Part shown: piece after piece, positions 46,513 through 54,868 of the stretch
Numbering within the stretch: position 1 is the first letter of the stretch
How the letters are laid out: each line of letters opens with the position of its first letter
Source of the DNA: Thermoleophilia bacterium
Lineage (GTDB): Bacteria; Actinomycetota; Thermoleophilia; Miltoncostaeales; Miltoncostaeaceae
Direction: 5' to 3'
Length of the DNA stretch: 64,000 bases
NCBI GenBank assembly: GCA_020848615.1
Contig: JADLHW010000028.1
Coordinates: forward strand, 1 to 64,000
Program-made: the position numbers and the translations under genes
Notes under the pieces: model-generated
What the model saw: only the letters and a program-made list of their open reading frames with translations
Told to the model about the DNA's origin: nothing
The model's database searches: none

Positions 46513-47295
46513 ATGTCGACCATCGAGGAGACCATCGAGGTCGGGGTGCCCGTGCGGGCCGCCTACGACCAGTGGACGCAGTTCGAGGAGTTCCCCCGTT
46601 TCATGGAGGGGGTGGAGGAGGTGCGCCAGCTGGACGACACCCACCTGCACTGGCGTGCGAGCGTGGCCGGCGACACCCAGGAGTGGGATGCCGAGATCAC
46701 CGAGCAGGTGCCCGAGCGGGTCATCGCCTGGCGGGCGACCGGCGGGTACCGCAACGCCGGCGCCGTCCGCTTCGAGCCGATCGGCGGGGACCGCACCAGG
46801 ATCCACCTGCACCTCGACCACGAGCCGGAGGGCACGGCCGAGAAGATCGGCGACCGGCTGGGAATGGCGGGCCACCGCGTCGGGAACGACCTGAAGCGCT
46901 TCCGCGAGATGATCGAGTCCCGCGGCGCCCCCACCGGCGGCTGGGGCGGCGAGGTCCACGGCGGGACGGCTGGCACCGGCATGGCCGGCGAGCAGATCAC
47001 CGACCCACTGCCGCCCCTGGACGGACCCCACGGCGATCCGGAGGCGATCGGCATGAGCGACGACATCCGCCGCGGCACGGGCATGTCCGGCGACGCGACC
47101 GGCGCGACGCGCACCGACATCGGCATCGGCATCGAGCGCGAGGTTCACGACGTGAGCGAGGGCCCCACGCCCGAGACGCGCGAGGCCATGCGCGGCGCGG
47201 AGGGGGAGGGCCGCGACATCACCGAGGGCCCCACCCCCGCCACGCGCGAGGCGATGGACGACGAGCGGCGCCGCCGGGGCGGCGACGGCATCTGA
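46513..47295 (+). CDS. SRPBCC (cyclase/dehydrase) stress protein with repeated acidic tail
   Basis: Protein of 260 residues. Residues 1-145 form a SRPBCC domain of the cyclase/dehydrase type: EETIEVGVPVRAAYDQWTQF, EEFPRFMEGVEEVRQLDD and WRASVAGDTQEWDAEI. The remaining 115 residues are Gly/Asp/Thr-rich and probably disordered. They end in two copies of a unit of the form D-(V/I)-(S/T)-E-G-P-T-P-x-T-R-E-A-M. It is transcribed from an exact-consensus sigma-B-type promoter and has GGAGGG near the ATG. Similar proteins are common in stress islands; the ligand is unknown. Confidence 0.8.
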   Translation: MSTIEETIEVGVPVRAAYDQWTQFEEFPRFMEGVEEVRQLDDTHLHWRASVAGDTQEWDAEITEQVPERVIAWRATGGYRNAGAVRFEPIGGDRTRIHLHLDHEPEGTAEKIGDRLGMAGHRVGNDLKRFREMIESRGAPTGGWGGEVHGGTAGTGMAGEQITDPLPPLDGPHGDPEAIGMSDDIRRGTGMSGDATGATRTDIGIGIEREVHDVSEGPTPETREAMRGAEGEGRDITEGPTPATREAMDDERRRRGGDGI

Positions 47296-47301
47296 CCGGA
47301 A

Positions 47302-47338
47302 CGGCACGGGGACCCGGTCACGCCGGGCCCCGGTGCCG
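47302..47338 (+). terminator. Hairpin after the SRPBCC gene
   Basis: Imperfect inverted repeat, CGGCACGGGG and CCCCGGTGCCG, 7 bases after the stop. Confidence 0.4.
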
Positions 47339-47363
47339 TCCCGGGGCGACGAGGAGGATCCCC

Positions 47364-47861
47364 ATGTCATCAACCGGCGAGGCACAGCGCCTGGAGCGCC
47401 GCATCACGGAGCTGCGCGCCGGGATCGCCGGCAGCACCGAGCGGGACGCCGCCGGTGAGCTGGCGGACGTCGACCAGCACCAGGCCGACGCGGCGTCGGA
47501 GCTGGAGGACCGCGAGCGGACGCTCGGCCTCATCGAGAAGCTGGAGCAACGCCTGCACCGCCTCCGCACCGGCGAGGGGCCCGAGGACCGGCGCGCCCCC
47601 GCCCCGGGGACGTCCGACGACCGGGACGGGGATGTCACGACGCCCCTGGATGCGCCGGAACCCCGGGAGGACCTGTCCGCGATCCCGATGGCGGCCGGTG
47701 CGGCGCCGGACGACCCGGATGTCGTGGCCGATCCGCAGGAGGACACGGGGGAGCCGGACATCGACATGCCCGGGACCCTCTACCCGGATGAGGGCGGGGC
47801 GCCCGCGGTGGGCCGCCCGGAGCCCGGCGACGCGCTGCTCGAGGACTACCGCCCGGACTGA
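47364..47861 (+). CDS. DksA/TraR-like coiled-coil protein lacking the zinc finger
   Basis: Protein of 165 residues. The N-terminal 70 residues are a coiled coil with GELADVDQHQADAASELEDRE, close to the 'ELS.yDNHpADxAsE..ERe' block of TraR/DksA-type proteins. The four-cysteine zinc finger that normally follows is missing; instead there is an acidic, Pro-rich tail (about 75-165). GAGGAGGATCC precedes the ATG. It may bind a nucleic-acid machine through the coiled coil, but that is inference. It converges on the sigma-B-type gene. Confidence 0.65.
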   Translation: MSSTGEAQRLERRITELRAGIAGSTERDAAGELADVDQHQADAASELEDRERTLGLIEKLEQRLHRLRTGEGPEDRRAPAPGTSDDRDGDVTTPLDAPEPREDLSAIPMAAGAAPDDPDVVADPQEDTGEPDIDMPGTLYPDEGGAPAVGRPEPGDALLEDYRPD

Positions 47862-47880
47862 GGCGCGCGGACCGGCATCG

Positions 47881-48609
47881 TCACGGCCGGCCCTCCTCGG
47901 CGACCCTCCGCAGCGTCTCGAGGCTGCGGGAGATGAGGCGCGAGACGTGCATCTGGGAGATCCCGACGATCTCGGCGATCTCGGACTGGATGAGCCCCTT
48001 CTCGAACCGCAGGTGCAGGATCACCCGCTCACGGGCCGGGAGGCACGCGAGGCCCTGCTGCAGCGTGTGGCGGCCCTCGGCCGTGTCGTAGCCCTGCTCC
48101 TCGACGGGGATCTCGAACGGCGCCTCGTCCTCGCGGCTGGGCGGCGGATGGGACAGTGACCGGGGCCGGTACGCCGTGTGCGCGGCGATGGCGTCCAGCA
48201 CGTCCTCCTCGGTCAGGTCCGCCTCCGCGGCGATCTCGGCGACGCTCGGCGTGCGGCCCAGCCGCGTCGTGAGCGCCCCGGACGTGGTGACGACCTTCGA
48301 GTAGTCGTCCTTCAGCCCGCGTGCGACGCGGACCGCCCAGGTGCGGTCGCGGAAGTGCCGGCGGATCTCACCGAGGATCGTGGGGGTCGCGAACGACCGG
48401 AAGTCGGTGCCCTTCGCCGGGTCGAACCGGTCGACCGCCTTGATGAGGCCGATCGTGCCGGCCTGCTCGAGGTCGTCGAGCGGCTCCCCGCGGTTGGCGT
48501 ACCGGCGGGCGAGCGCCCGCACCAGCGGCAGGTGCTCGACGATGAGATCCTCGCGTTCGCGCGAGGTCGCCGGTGCCCGGGTCTGCGGGGCCGATCCGCT
48601 GGAGGTCAT
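47881..48609 (-). CDS. Sigma-B/F/G-family RNA polymerase sigma factor
   Basis: Alternative sigma factor of 242 residues. Region 2 is LVRALARRYANRGEPLDDLEQ followed by AGTIGLIKAVDRFDPAKG and FRSFATPTILGEIRRHFRD. Region 3 is TTRLGRTPSVAEIAAEADL, and region 4 has LPARERVILHLRFEKGLIQS with EIVGISQMHVSRLISR. These are the hallmarks of the sigma-B/F/G group controlled by RsbW-type kinases. ATG 48609 lies 15 bases after a GTTTCC-N13-GGGTAC promoter, so it is probably autoregulated. It is the best candidate for the factor reading the many promoters of this type in the window. Confidence 0.95.
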   Translation of the reverse strand: MTSSGSAPQTRAPATSREREDLIVEHLPLVRALARRYANRGEPLDDLEQAGTIGLIKAVDRFDPAKGTDFRSFATPTILGEIRRHFRDRTWAVRVARGLKDDYSKVVTTSGALTTRLGRTPSVAEIAAEADLTEEDVLDAIAAHTAYRPRSLSHPPPSREDEAPFEIPVEEQGYDTAEGRHTLQQGLACLPARERVILHLRFEKGLIQSEIAEIVGISQMHVSRLISRSLETLRRVAEEGRP

Positions 48610-48624
48610 CGCCACGCGGTCGGC

Positions 48625-48649
48625 GTACCCCCGGCCGGCCGCAGGAAAC
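48625..48649 (-). promoter_or_regulatory. Sigma-B-type promoter of the sigma factor gene
   Basis: Minus strand GTTTCC, 13 bases, GGGTAC. The -10 is the classical sigma-B/F form. Confidence 0.75.
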
Positions 48650-48650
48650 C

Positions 48651-48977
48651 TCAGAACGTGCGATGCGAACCCGGCGGTTCGGGGCACGGGACGCGGGTGC
48701 CGGCGTTGCGCGTCGACCGGGACGGCACGCCGGCGGTGGCGCCCGAGGCCGCGGCCACGGTGCCGGGCGGGGAGCACGACCCCGGGGTCGCGCATCGGGT
48801 CGCGGGCCGTACGAGGCGGATCCCGCCGGTGATGGCGAGGATGACCCCGGCCATGAGGCCGGCGCCGCCGCCGGACGCCCCGTGGTGCGCCCCGGCGCCG
48901 GTCACCTGCGGCGGGCCGCCGGATGGGCCGCCGCCCATGTGCATGCCCGCCTCGGCCACGGCCGGCGCGGCCATCAC
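48651..48977 (-). CDS. Doubtful small Gly/His-rich protein
   Basis: Reading frame of 108 residues, with a Gly/His/Met-rich first 40 residues, one hydrophobic stretch near 40-55 (GLMAGVILAITGGIRLV) and a Ser/Pro/Arg tail. There is no good ribosome binding site and no recognised family. If it is not real, the whole stretch 48650-49139 (about 490 bases) holds no gene that I can support. The part 48978-49139 shows nothing in either case. Confidence 0.25.
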   Translation of the reverse strand: MMAAPAVAEAGMHMGGGPSGGPPQVTGAGAHHGASGGGAGLMAGVILAITGGIRLVRPATRCATPGSCSPPGTVAAASGATAGVPSRSTRNAGTRVPCPEPPGSHRTF

Positions 48978-49139
48978 GCGCCGCCGTCCGGAGCCCGCCG
49001 GACCTCCGCCCGGGTCGCCATGCCGTCGGCTCCGGTGACCGTGCGTCCGGGACCCGGCGGCTCCCCCCGCCGCGGGTCCCGGAACGGGGTCCGGCCACGA
49101 TGTCCCGGCGCGGCGTGCCCAGGCCGTGAGCGCGGCCGC

Positions 49140-49661
49140 CTACTCGACGAACTCCAGGCCGTACCTCGGGGCGGCGGCAACGTAGCGGGCGGCCACCTCG
49201 TCGACGTTGTCCGGGGCGTCGGTCGCGTCGGCCGGTGCCGCGTCGAGCGTCTCCTCGAAGAACCTCTCGAGGCCGGCGGGGATGAAGGTCACGATCAGGC
49301 GGGCGCGCGCGGAGCCGGAGTTGTGGAAGCGGTGCACGGTCCCGCGCGAGATGCTCACGAAGTCGCCGGCGCCGGCGGTGATCCGTTCCGTGCCGAGCAG
49401 GAACTCGACCTGGCCCTCCAGCACGAAGAAGGTCTCGTCCTCACGCCGGTGGATGTGCGGAGGCGGTCCGCCACCCGGCGGGACCAGCGCCTCCATCGCG
49501 AAGTAGGCGCCGCCGGACTCCTCGCCCGTCACGAGGAACGTGTAGTGGTCACCGGGCCCCCAGTACGCCCGGCCGGTGTGGACGGGGCGGTGCATCGGCC
49601 GTTTGCCGGCCGGCGCCGGCGGGAGCGGGTCACGCGTGCGGATCCCGTCGTGTGTCGTCAT
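49140..49661 (-). CDS. Cupin-domain protein
   Basis: Single-cupin protein of 173 residues. Cupin motif 1 is PPPHIHRREDETFFVLEG with the two His and Glu metal ligands; motif 2 is GTVHRFHNSG with the last His. A C-terminal helix (LERFFEETLDAA) follows, as in quercetin-2,3-dioxygenase-like small cupins. The substrate is unknown. ATG 49661 has GGAGG 7 bases upstream. Confidence 0.85.
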   Translation of the reverse strand: MTTHDGIRTRDPLPPAPAGKRPMHRPVHTGRAYWGPGDHYTFLVTGEESGGAYFAMEALVPPGGGPPPHIHRREDETFFVLEGQVEFLLGTERITAGAGDFVSISRGTVHRFHNSGSARARLIVTFIPAGLERFFEETLDAAPADATDAPDNVDEVAARYVAAAPRYGLEFVE

Positions 49662-49794
49662 CACCGGACCTCCGTTCGGGTCGTCGGTCCCGGGGACGTG
49701 ACGGGACCCCGGGTACACCCTCCGGAGGCTTCCGCCGCATGGCGGTGCCATCAATCCCAGGATCCTGGGTGATCCGGCCGACGGGCCCCGCCGG

Positions 49795-50871
49795 TCACAG
49801 CAGCCGGGGCGCGTGGTGCTCGAAGAACAGGCGCGCGACGAGCTCACCGCGGCTGGCGACGCCCACCTTCTCGAAGACCGATTTCAGGTGGTCCTGGACG
49901 GTGTAGGCCGACAGGTGCAGCCGTTGCGCGATCGCCGCCGTCCGGTGCCCCTGCGCGACGAGCTGCGTGACCAGCCGCTCGCGGTTGGTGAGGCTGTACG
50001 CATCGGCGACCAGCGGCGCGAGCTCCGGCGACCGGGCCGCCTCGAGCGTGACCGCGACATGTCCCCCCGGTCCATCCCCCAGGCTGGTGGCGCGGGCCAG
50101 GGCCCAGCGCCCCGGTCCGATCCGGATCCGGGCGCTGGCGGTGCCGTCGGGGTCGCCGGGTGTGGCCCGCGCCCGGGCCGCGACCGCGTGGATCACCGGC
50201 GGGAGCCGCGCCCCGGGGACCTCGCCCTCGCCCAGCTCCGCCAGCCACTCCTCGGCTCCGCGGTTGGCCATCTCGATCGAGTTGTCCCCGGCGAGCACGA
50301 TGACCCCGGGCGGCGCGCCCGGCGGGCGGGTCTCGTCGTCCCTCACGGGGCGGATGATGATGCCCTGGACCCCCTCGGCGAACGCGCGGGAGAGCGACGC
50401 CACCAGCCGGGTGTCGGCCGCGGTGAAGTCCGGGCGGCCCGCCTCTCGGCTCAGCGTGATCGCCCCCCAGGCGCCGGCATCGGTCGTGAACAGCCCGCGG
50501 AGCTCGTCCCCGAACCCGTGGGGCCCCCGCAACTCGCGGTGGCGCCGGCTGCGGTTGAGCTCGCCGCCGGTCGCCTCGCTGAGGGCCGCCGCCGGGATGC
50601 CGGCATGCGCGAGGTCGACGAACTTGTTGATGTCGGGCTCGCGCATCTCGATCTCCAGCAACCTGGGGAGGGCCGCAGGGGGAAGCGCGTTCTCCACGAC
50701 ATCGCGGGTCGGGAGGGCCGTCGCCGGGTCGAACGTGAGCAGGCAGATGCCTTCGAAGGCCACCTCACGGCGCAGTGCCCGGGCCGCCGCGAGCATGAAG
50801 CCCCGCAGGTCCAGGTCCCGCTCACCGAGGCGCGCGATGTCCGCCCGGAGCCGTGTCGGCACCGTGCCCAT
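49795..50871 (-). CDS. GAF-like LuxR-family regulator
   Basis: Protein of 358 residues. A GAF-like sensor covers about 20-175 (FEGICLLTFDPATALPT, AWGAITLSREAGRPDFTAAD), a PAS-like middle follows, and a LuxR/NarL helix-turn-helix closes it (about 288-345: LTNRERLVTQLVAQGHRTAA, HLSAYTVQDHLKSVFEKVG). It diverges from a cytokinin-dehydrogenase-like flavoprotein, its likely target. ATG 50871 stands 10 bases after a sigma-B-type -10 with no ribosome site, so the message is probably leaderless. Confidence 0.85.
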   Translation of the reverse strand: MGTVPTRLRADIARLGERDLDLRGFMLAAARALRREVAFEGICLLTFDPATALPTRDVVENALPPAALPRLLEIEMREPDINKFVDLAHAGIPAAALSEATGGELNRSRRHRELRGPHGFGDELRGLFTTDAGAWGAITLSREAGRPDFTAADTRLVASLSRAFAEGVQGIIIRPVRDDETRPPGAPPGVIVLAGDNSIEMANRGAEEWLAELGEGEVPGARLPPVIHAVAARARATPGDPDGTASARIRIGPGRWALARATSLGDGPGGHVAVTLEAARSPELAPLVADAYSLTNRERLVTQLVAQGHRTAAIAQRLHLSAYTVQDHLKSVFEKVGVASRGELVARLFFEHHAPRLL

Positions 50872-50881
50872 GACCCCGAGG

Positions 50882-50906
50882 GTGCCCGCAGGCCGGCGGG
50901 GCAAAC
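50882..50906 (-). promoter_or_regulatory. Sigma-B-type promoter
   Basis: Minus strand GTTTGC, 13 bases, GGGCAC, upstream of the LuxR-type gene. Confidence 0.6.
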
Positions 50907-51011
50907 CCCCAGACCCCTGGGATGGCTCCCACGCGCCGCGCCGCTCATCCTGAACCCGGTCGTGGCGGACGCTCACCCGTCACGCGATCGTTCCACGAGG
51001 AGGCGTGTGTC

Positions 51012-52394
51012 ATGAGCACCGACCGGGCGGACATCGCGAGCCTGCCACGCCGGCTGGACGGCGCCGTCCACGTCGACGAGGCGGCGCGGGCGGCTGCCGG
51101 GGACGACTTCGGGCACATCGTGCACCGGTCCCCGGACGGGGTCGTGGTGGCCGGCTCGGCCGGGGACATCGTCGACGCCATCCGGTGGACGGCCGGCCGC
51201 GGCGGGCACCTCGCGGCCCAGGGGCAGCGCCACTCCACGTTCGGCCGGGCACAGGTTCGCGATGGCGTCGTCGCCGACATGCGCGGGCTGCGGGACATCG
51301 GCCCGGTGGCGCGGGACCGGGTCACGGTGGGGGCGGGTGCCACGTGGGGCGAGGTGCTCGCCGCGACCCTGCGCGAGGGCACGACGCCTCCCGTGCTCCC
51401 CGACTACCTGGGGCTGTCGGTCGGCGGAACCCTCGTCGTCGGCGGCGTCGGCGACACCAGCTGGCGATGCGGCCTGCTGAGCGACAACGTGATCGCGATG
51501 GAGGTCGTCACCGGGACGGGCGAGCTCCTGACCTGCTCGGCCACCGAGCACGCCGACCTGTTCGACGCCGTGCGCGCGGGCCTCGGGCAGGTGGCGGTGA
51601 TCACCGCGGCGACGATCCGGCTGACCCCGGCGCCGGAGGCGGTGCGCTGGTACCACCTGTCCTACCCGGATCTGGGGACGATGCTCCAGGACGAGCGGCT
51701 GCTGGCGCGCGACGGGCGGTTCGAGGCGCTGGAGGGGGCGATCGTGCCCGTGGACGCCGGAGGCTTCGCCTTCCGCATCGAGGCGGCGAGGTTCGTCACG
51801 GGCGACACCCCGGCCGACGAGCCCCTGCTGGCCGGCCTCCGCGACGAACGGGCCCTGCGGAAGGCCATGACGCTCACGTACGCCGACTACCGGGATCGCC
51901 TCGCCGCCCTGGAGCGCGCGCTGCGGGCGAACGGCCAGTGGTTCTTCCCGCACCCGTGGCTCAACACGTTCGTCGGCGACGCCCAGGTGGAGCGGGTGGC
52001 CGCCGAGGAGGTCGGCCGGCTGCACCCCGCCACCGACCTCGGGGAGTTCGGCCGGATCGTGTTGTTCCCCCTCTGGACGCGGGCGATCGGCAGCCCGCTG
52101 GTGCGATTGCCGTCCCAGCCGCTGGTGTTCACGTTCAACCTCCTGCGGGTGCCTCCGACCGACGACCCGCACGAGGCCGACCGCCTCGTCCGGGACAACG
52201 CCGCGGCGTACCGCCGGATCACGGCGGCCGGCGGCACGCTGTTCCCGGTGAGCGCGCTTCCGCTGTCCCCCGGGGAATGGCGCCGCCACTTCGGACCGGC
52301 GTTCCCGCGGCTGGCCGCGGCCAAGCGCAGGTACGACCCGGGCAACATGCTCACCCCGGGCTACCCGGTGTTCCCGCCCGGGCCGGCGGCGTGA
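51012..52394 (+). CDS. FAD-linked oxidase, cytokinin-dehydrogenase-like
   Basis: Flavoprotein of 460 residues of the p-cresol methylhydroxylase/vanillyl-alcohol oxidase fold. The FAD domain has GGHLAAQGQRHSTFGRAQV, where His74 matches the residue that carries covalent FAD in cytokinin dehydrogenases. VGAGATWGEVL and SVGGTLVVGGVG follow. The C-terminal half contains WFFPHPWLNTFVG and ends in YDPGNMLTPGYPVF, strongly like cytokinin dehydrogenase. It may oxidise cytokinins or another N-substituted or benzylic compound. No clear signal peptide is seen. It is divergent from the GAF-LuxR regulator, with GAGGAGG near the ATG. Confidence 0.85.
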   Translation: MSTDRADIASLPRRLDGAVHVDEAARAAAGDDFGHIVHRSPDGVVVAGSAGDIVDAIRWTAGRGGHLAAQGQRHSTFGRAQVRDGVVADMRGLRDIGPVARDRVTVGAGATWGEVLAATLREGTTPPVLPDYLGLSVGGTLVVGGVGDTSWRCGLLSDNVIAMEVVTGTGELLTCSATEHADLFDAVRAGLGQVAVITAATIRLTPAPEAVRWYHLSYPDLGTMLQDERLLARDGRFEALEGAIVPVDAGGFAFRIEAARFVTGDTPADEPLLAGLRDERALRKAMTLTYADYRDRLAALERALRANGQWFFPHPWLNTFVGDAQVERVAAEEVGRLHPATDLGEFGRIVLFPLWTRAIGSPLVRLPSQPLVFTFNLLRVPPTDDPHEADRLVRDNAAAYRRITAAGGTLFPVSALPLSPGEWRRHFGPAFPRLAAAKRRYDPGNMLTPGYPVFPPGPAA

Positions 52395-52411
52395 AGCCCG
52401 GGCCATGCCCG

Positions 52412-52457
52412 CGTCGGCGCGGCGGCGGACCGGGGAGGGCCCGCCGCCGCGCCGGCG
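52412..52457. terminator. Strong hairpin between convergent genes
   Basis: Arms of 17 bases (52412-52428 and 52441-52457), matching at 16 positions, around a 12-base loop. It lies between the flavoprotein gene and the convergent ScyD/ScyE-like gene. Confidence 0.7.
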
Positions 52458-53525
52458 TCAGCGGCGCACGGGTGCGATGGTCGCCACGCTCCCGTTCTCG
52501 AACACGTCGTAGGTGACGTACAGCTTCCCGCGCGCGTATTCGAGCGCCGACGGGGACGGCAGCTCGGCCACCGGGACCGGTCCCTTGGGCCCCGGCGTGG
52601 AGACCCGTCCGGCGAACAGCTCGGCGACGTACAGGGTGCCCTCGGGGCCCACCGCCAGGCCGGTGGCGCCCAGGAAGCCACGGGCGATCGTGCGGACGTG
52701 GCCGGTCCGGGTGTCGATGCGGTGCACGGCGCCGCGCGGACCCAGGACCGGGCTCTCGGGACCTCCGGGAAGGGTCGTCACGTACAGGCCGTGGCCGGGC
52801 CCGGCCTCCACGTCGGTCGGCACCGGCTCGAAGTTGTAGGTCAGGCCCACCGCGCAGGTCGGCAGCTTCAGCTCGTCGGCCGCCGCCTGGGTCACGACCG
52901 CCGGCTGCGGCGGGAGCACCGCGACGGTGCGCACGCCCTTGCGCGTGACCTCGAGGATCGCGTTGGCGCCGGCGTCGGCCACGTACGTGCGTCCGTGGCG
53001 CACCAGCACGGCGAAGGGGTTGGAGTCGATCTGCCCGGTGGAGGACGGCGGGCCGAGCTCCGGAGGCAGTTGCGCGGCGCAGTCCGCCGGGATCGACGCG
53101 AAGCCGTAGGTGTTCACGGCATCCGGGTTCGCGCGCCGTTCGTACGCGAGCAGGTCGGCGACCGGGGCGGTGGTGCCGTCCGCGTTCAGGCGGGACAGGG
53201 CCGAGGCCGTCACCTCGGCCTCCTCGCCCGCCCGCGTCGCGTAGGTCACCGCGCCGTGGCGGGCCTCGATGCCGGCGATGTCGGCGACCGGGGTGTCGGT
53301 GCGGGTGCCGTCCGCGCCGAAGCGGGTCAGCAGGCCGGCGAACTGCTGGGTCACGTGGACGTCGCCTCCGTCGACGGCCAGCTGGAGGGGGCCGGCCAGG
53401 CCGGTGGCGATGGGCGGGGACACGGCGGGCGCCGGACCGGGCTTGCCGTTGGCGACGGCGGCGGCCGGGACGGCGGCGAGCAGGGCCGCCGACGCGGCGG
53501 CGGCGAGGCGCGCGGGAACGGGCAT
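52458..53525 (-). CDS. Exported ScyD/ScyE-family beta-propeller protein
   Basis: Protein of 355 residues. A signal peptide (LAAAASAALLAAVPAAAVA) is followed by NHL-like beta-propeller blades: ATGLAGPLQLAVDGGDVHVT, GRTYVADAGANAILEV, PGHGLYVTTLPGG and GLAVGPEGTLYVAELFAG. The order matches the ScyD/ScyE family of secreted proteins. No catalytic residues are obvious. ATG 53525 has CGAGG 5 bases upstream; ATG 53540 is an alternative with a more basic n-region but no ribosome site. Confidence 0.8.
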   Translation of the reverse strand: MPVPARLAAAASAALLAAVPAAAVANGKPGPAPAVSPPIATGLAGPLQLAVDGGDVHVTQQFAGLLTRFGADGTRTDTPVADIAGIEARHGAVTYATRAGEEAEVTASALSRLNADGTTAPVADLLAYERRANPDAVNTYGFASIPADCAAQLPPELGPPSSTGQIDSNPFAVLVRHGRTYVADAGANAILEVTRKGVRTVAVLPPQPAVVTQAAADELKLPTCAVGLTYNFEPVPTDVEAGPGHGLYVTTLPGGPESPVLGPRGAVHRIDTRTGHVRTIARGFLGATGLAVGPEGTLYVAELFAGRVSTPGPKGPVPVAELPSPSALEYARGKLYVTYDVFENGSVATIAPVRR

Positions 53526-53769
53526 GGGGCCTCGTTTCATGGGGTGTGGGCGTGACGCGGAACCCCGGCGCCGCGTCACCGTGAGCATCCGCCGTCCCCC
53601 GGCCCGCGGGCGTCACCCCCGAGGGGGACATTCCCGTGCCCGTCACCCGTGCGGGGAGGCGACGTCCCGTCGGCGCTCCGGCGTGAGCATCGCGGTCTCG
53701 CCCGTTGCCGCTCCCCGAGTTCACCACGGCGGCCGGGGCATGCCCCGGGGTCGGCCACCGCGGATGCCG

Positions 53770-53795
53770 GTTCTGGTTCACGGCCCGGGGGGTAC
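53770..53795 (+). promoter_or_regulatory. Possible sigma-B-type promoter of the topoisomerase gene
   Basis: GTTCTG, 14 bases, GGGTAC, 9 bases before GTG 53805. The -35 is weak and the spacing one longer than the others. Confidence 0.4.
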
Positions 53796-53804
53796 CGCAT
53801 CGCC

Positions 53805-54809
53805 GTGCCGAGCCTCCGACACTCCAGCGACCGGGAAGCCGGATACACCCGGCGCCGTCGCGGCAGGGGATTCCAGTACCTCGATCACCGCGGGGCCGCC
53901 GTGGACGGACCCGTCGAGGAGCGTCTGCGGGCGCTGGCGATCCCGCCGGCGTGGCGCGAGGTGTGGATCTGCCGCAGCTCCCGCGGGCACCTGCAGGCCA
54001 CGGGCGTCGACGCGGCGGGCCGCAAGCAGTACCTGTACCACCCGGCGTGGCGGGAGGAGCGCGACCGTGCGAAGCACGAGCGCATCCTGGACTTCGCCGA
54101 GGCGCTGCCCGCGCTGCGCGGCGCCGTGCGCCGGCACCTCCGGAAGCCGGGACTGGACCGCGACACGGCGCTGGCCGCCGGGGTGCGGCTGCTGGACCGC
54201 ACGTGGATCCGCGTGGGCGGCGAACGCTACGCGCAGGGGGCCCGCACCTACGGCCTCGCCACCCTGCGATCCCGTCACCTCACCATCGAGGGTGACACGG
54301 TGGTCATCGACTTCGAGGCGAAGGGCGGCAAGCGCCAGACCGCCGAGGTGGACGATGCCCGCCTGGCCCGGGTGCTGGAGGAGATGGATGCGCTGCCCGG
54401 GTACGAGGTGCTGAAGTACCGGGGGCCGGACGGCGGGCTGGTGGACGTGCGCTCCTCCGACATCAACGCGTACATCAAGGAGCGCATGGGGGAGGCCTAC
54501 ACGGCGAAGGACTTCCGCACATGGGCGGCCACCGTGGGCACCGCCGTGGTGCTGGGCGACATGGATGACGTCCCGCCGGGCCGCCGCCGGGAGCGCGCGA
54601 CGGCCACGGCCTGCCGCGTGGTGGCGGAGCGGTTGAACAACACCCCGGCGGTCTGCCGTCGCAGCTACATCGACCCGCGCGTCATCGACGCCTACCTGGA
54701 GGGCGTCACGATCTCCGCCCCGGGGGTTGCCGACGGCCTGCCGCGACGGGCCGGCCAGTCGGCCCCGGAACGCGCGGTGGTCGCGTTGCTGCGCCGGGCC
54801 CGGGGATGA
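53805..54809 (+). CDS. DNA topoisomerase IB (poxvirus-like)
   Basis: Type IB topoisomerase of 334 residues, relaxing DNA by a 3'-phosphotyrosyl nick. The N-terminal domain begins TRRRRGRGFQYLDHRG and contains WREVWICRSSRGHLQATG. The catalytic core has RVGGERYAQGARTYGLATL, KDFRTWAATVGT with an active-site Arg, and NNTPAVCRRSYIDPRVID with the nucleophilic Tyr near residue 288. These features match the short bacterial topoisomerase IB family. GTG 53805 lies 9 bases after a possible sigma-B-type -10. The next promoter starts 3 bases after its stop. Confidence 0.93.
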   Translation: MPSLRHSSDREAGYTRRRRGRGFQYLDHRGAAVDGPVEERLRALAIPPAWREVWICRSSRGHLQATGVDAAGRKQYLYHPAWREERDRAKHERILDFAEALPALRGAVRRHLRKPGLDRDTALAAGVRLLDRTWIRVGGERYAQGARTYGLATLRSRHLTIEGDTVVIDFEAKGGKRQTAEVDDARLARVLEEMDALPGYEVLKYRGPDGGLVDVRSSDINAYIKERMGEAYTAKDFRTWAATVGTAVVLGDMDDVPPGRRRERATATACRVVAERLNNTPAVCRRSYIDPRVIDAYLEGVTISAPGVADGLPRRAGQSAPERAVVALLRRARG

Positions 54810-54811
54810 CG

Positions 54812-54836
54812 GTTTCCCGCGGGGCCCGGTGGGAAC
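54812..54836 (+). promoter_or_regulatory. Sigma-B-type promoter
   Basis: GTTTCC, 13 bases, GGGAAC, exact consensus, 33 bases before GTG 54869. Confidence 0.75.
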
Positions 54837-54868
54837 AAGTGCCCCGCAGGCGACGGGAGGACGGCGAC

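Noticed and set aside
54806-54868. N-terminal extension of the STAS-like protein from an ATG at 54806
   Set aside because: It overlaps the topoisomerase stop and the -35/-10 of the gene's own promoter; GTG 54869 has GGGAGG upstream and begins the fold.
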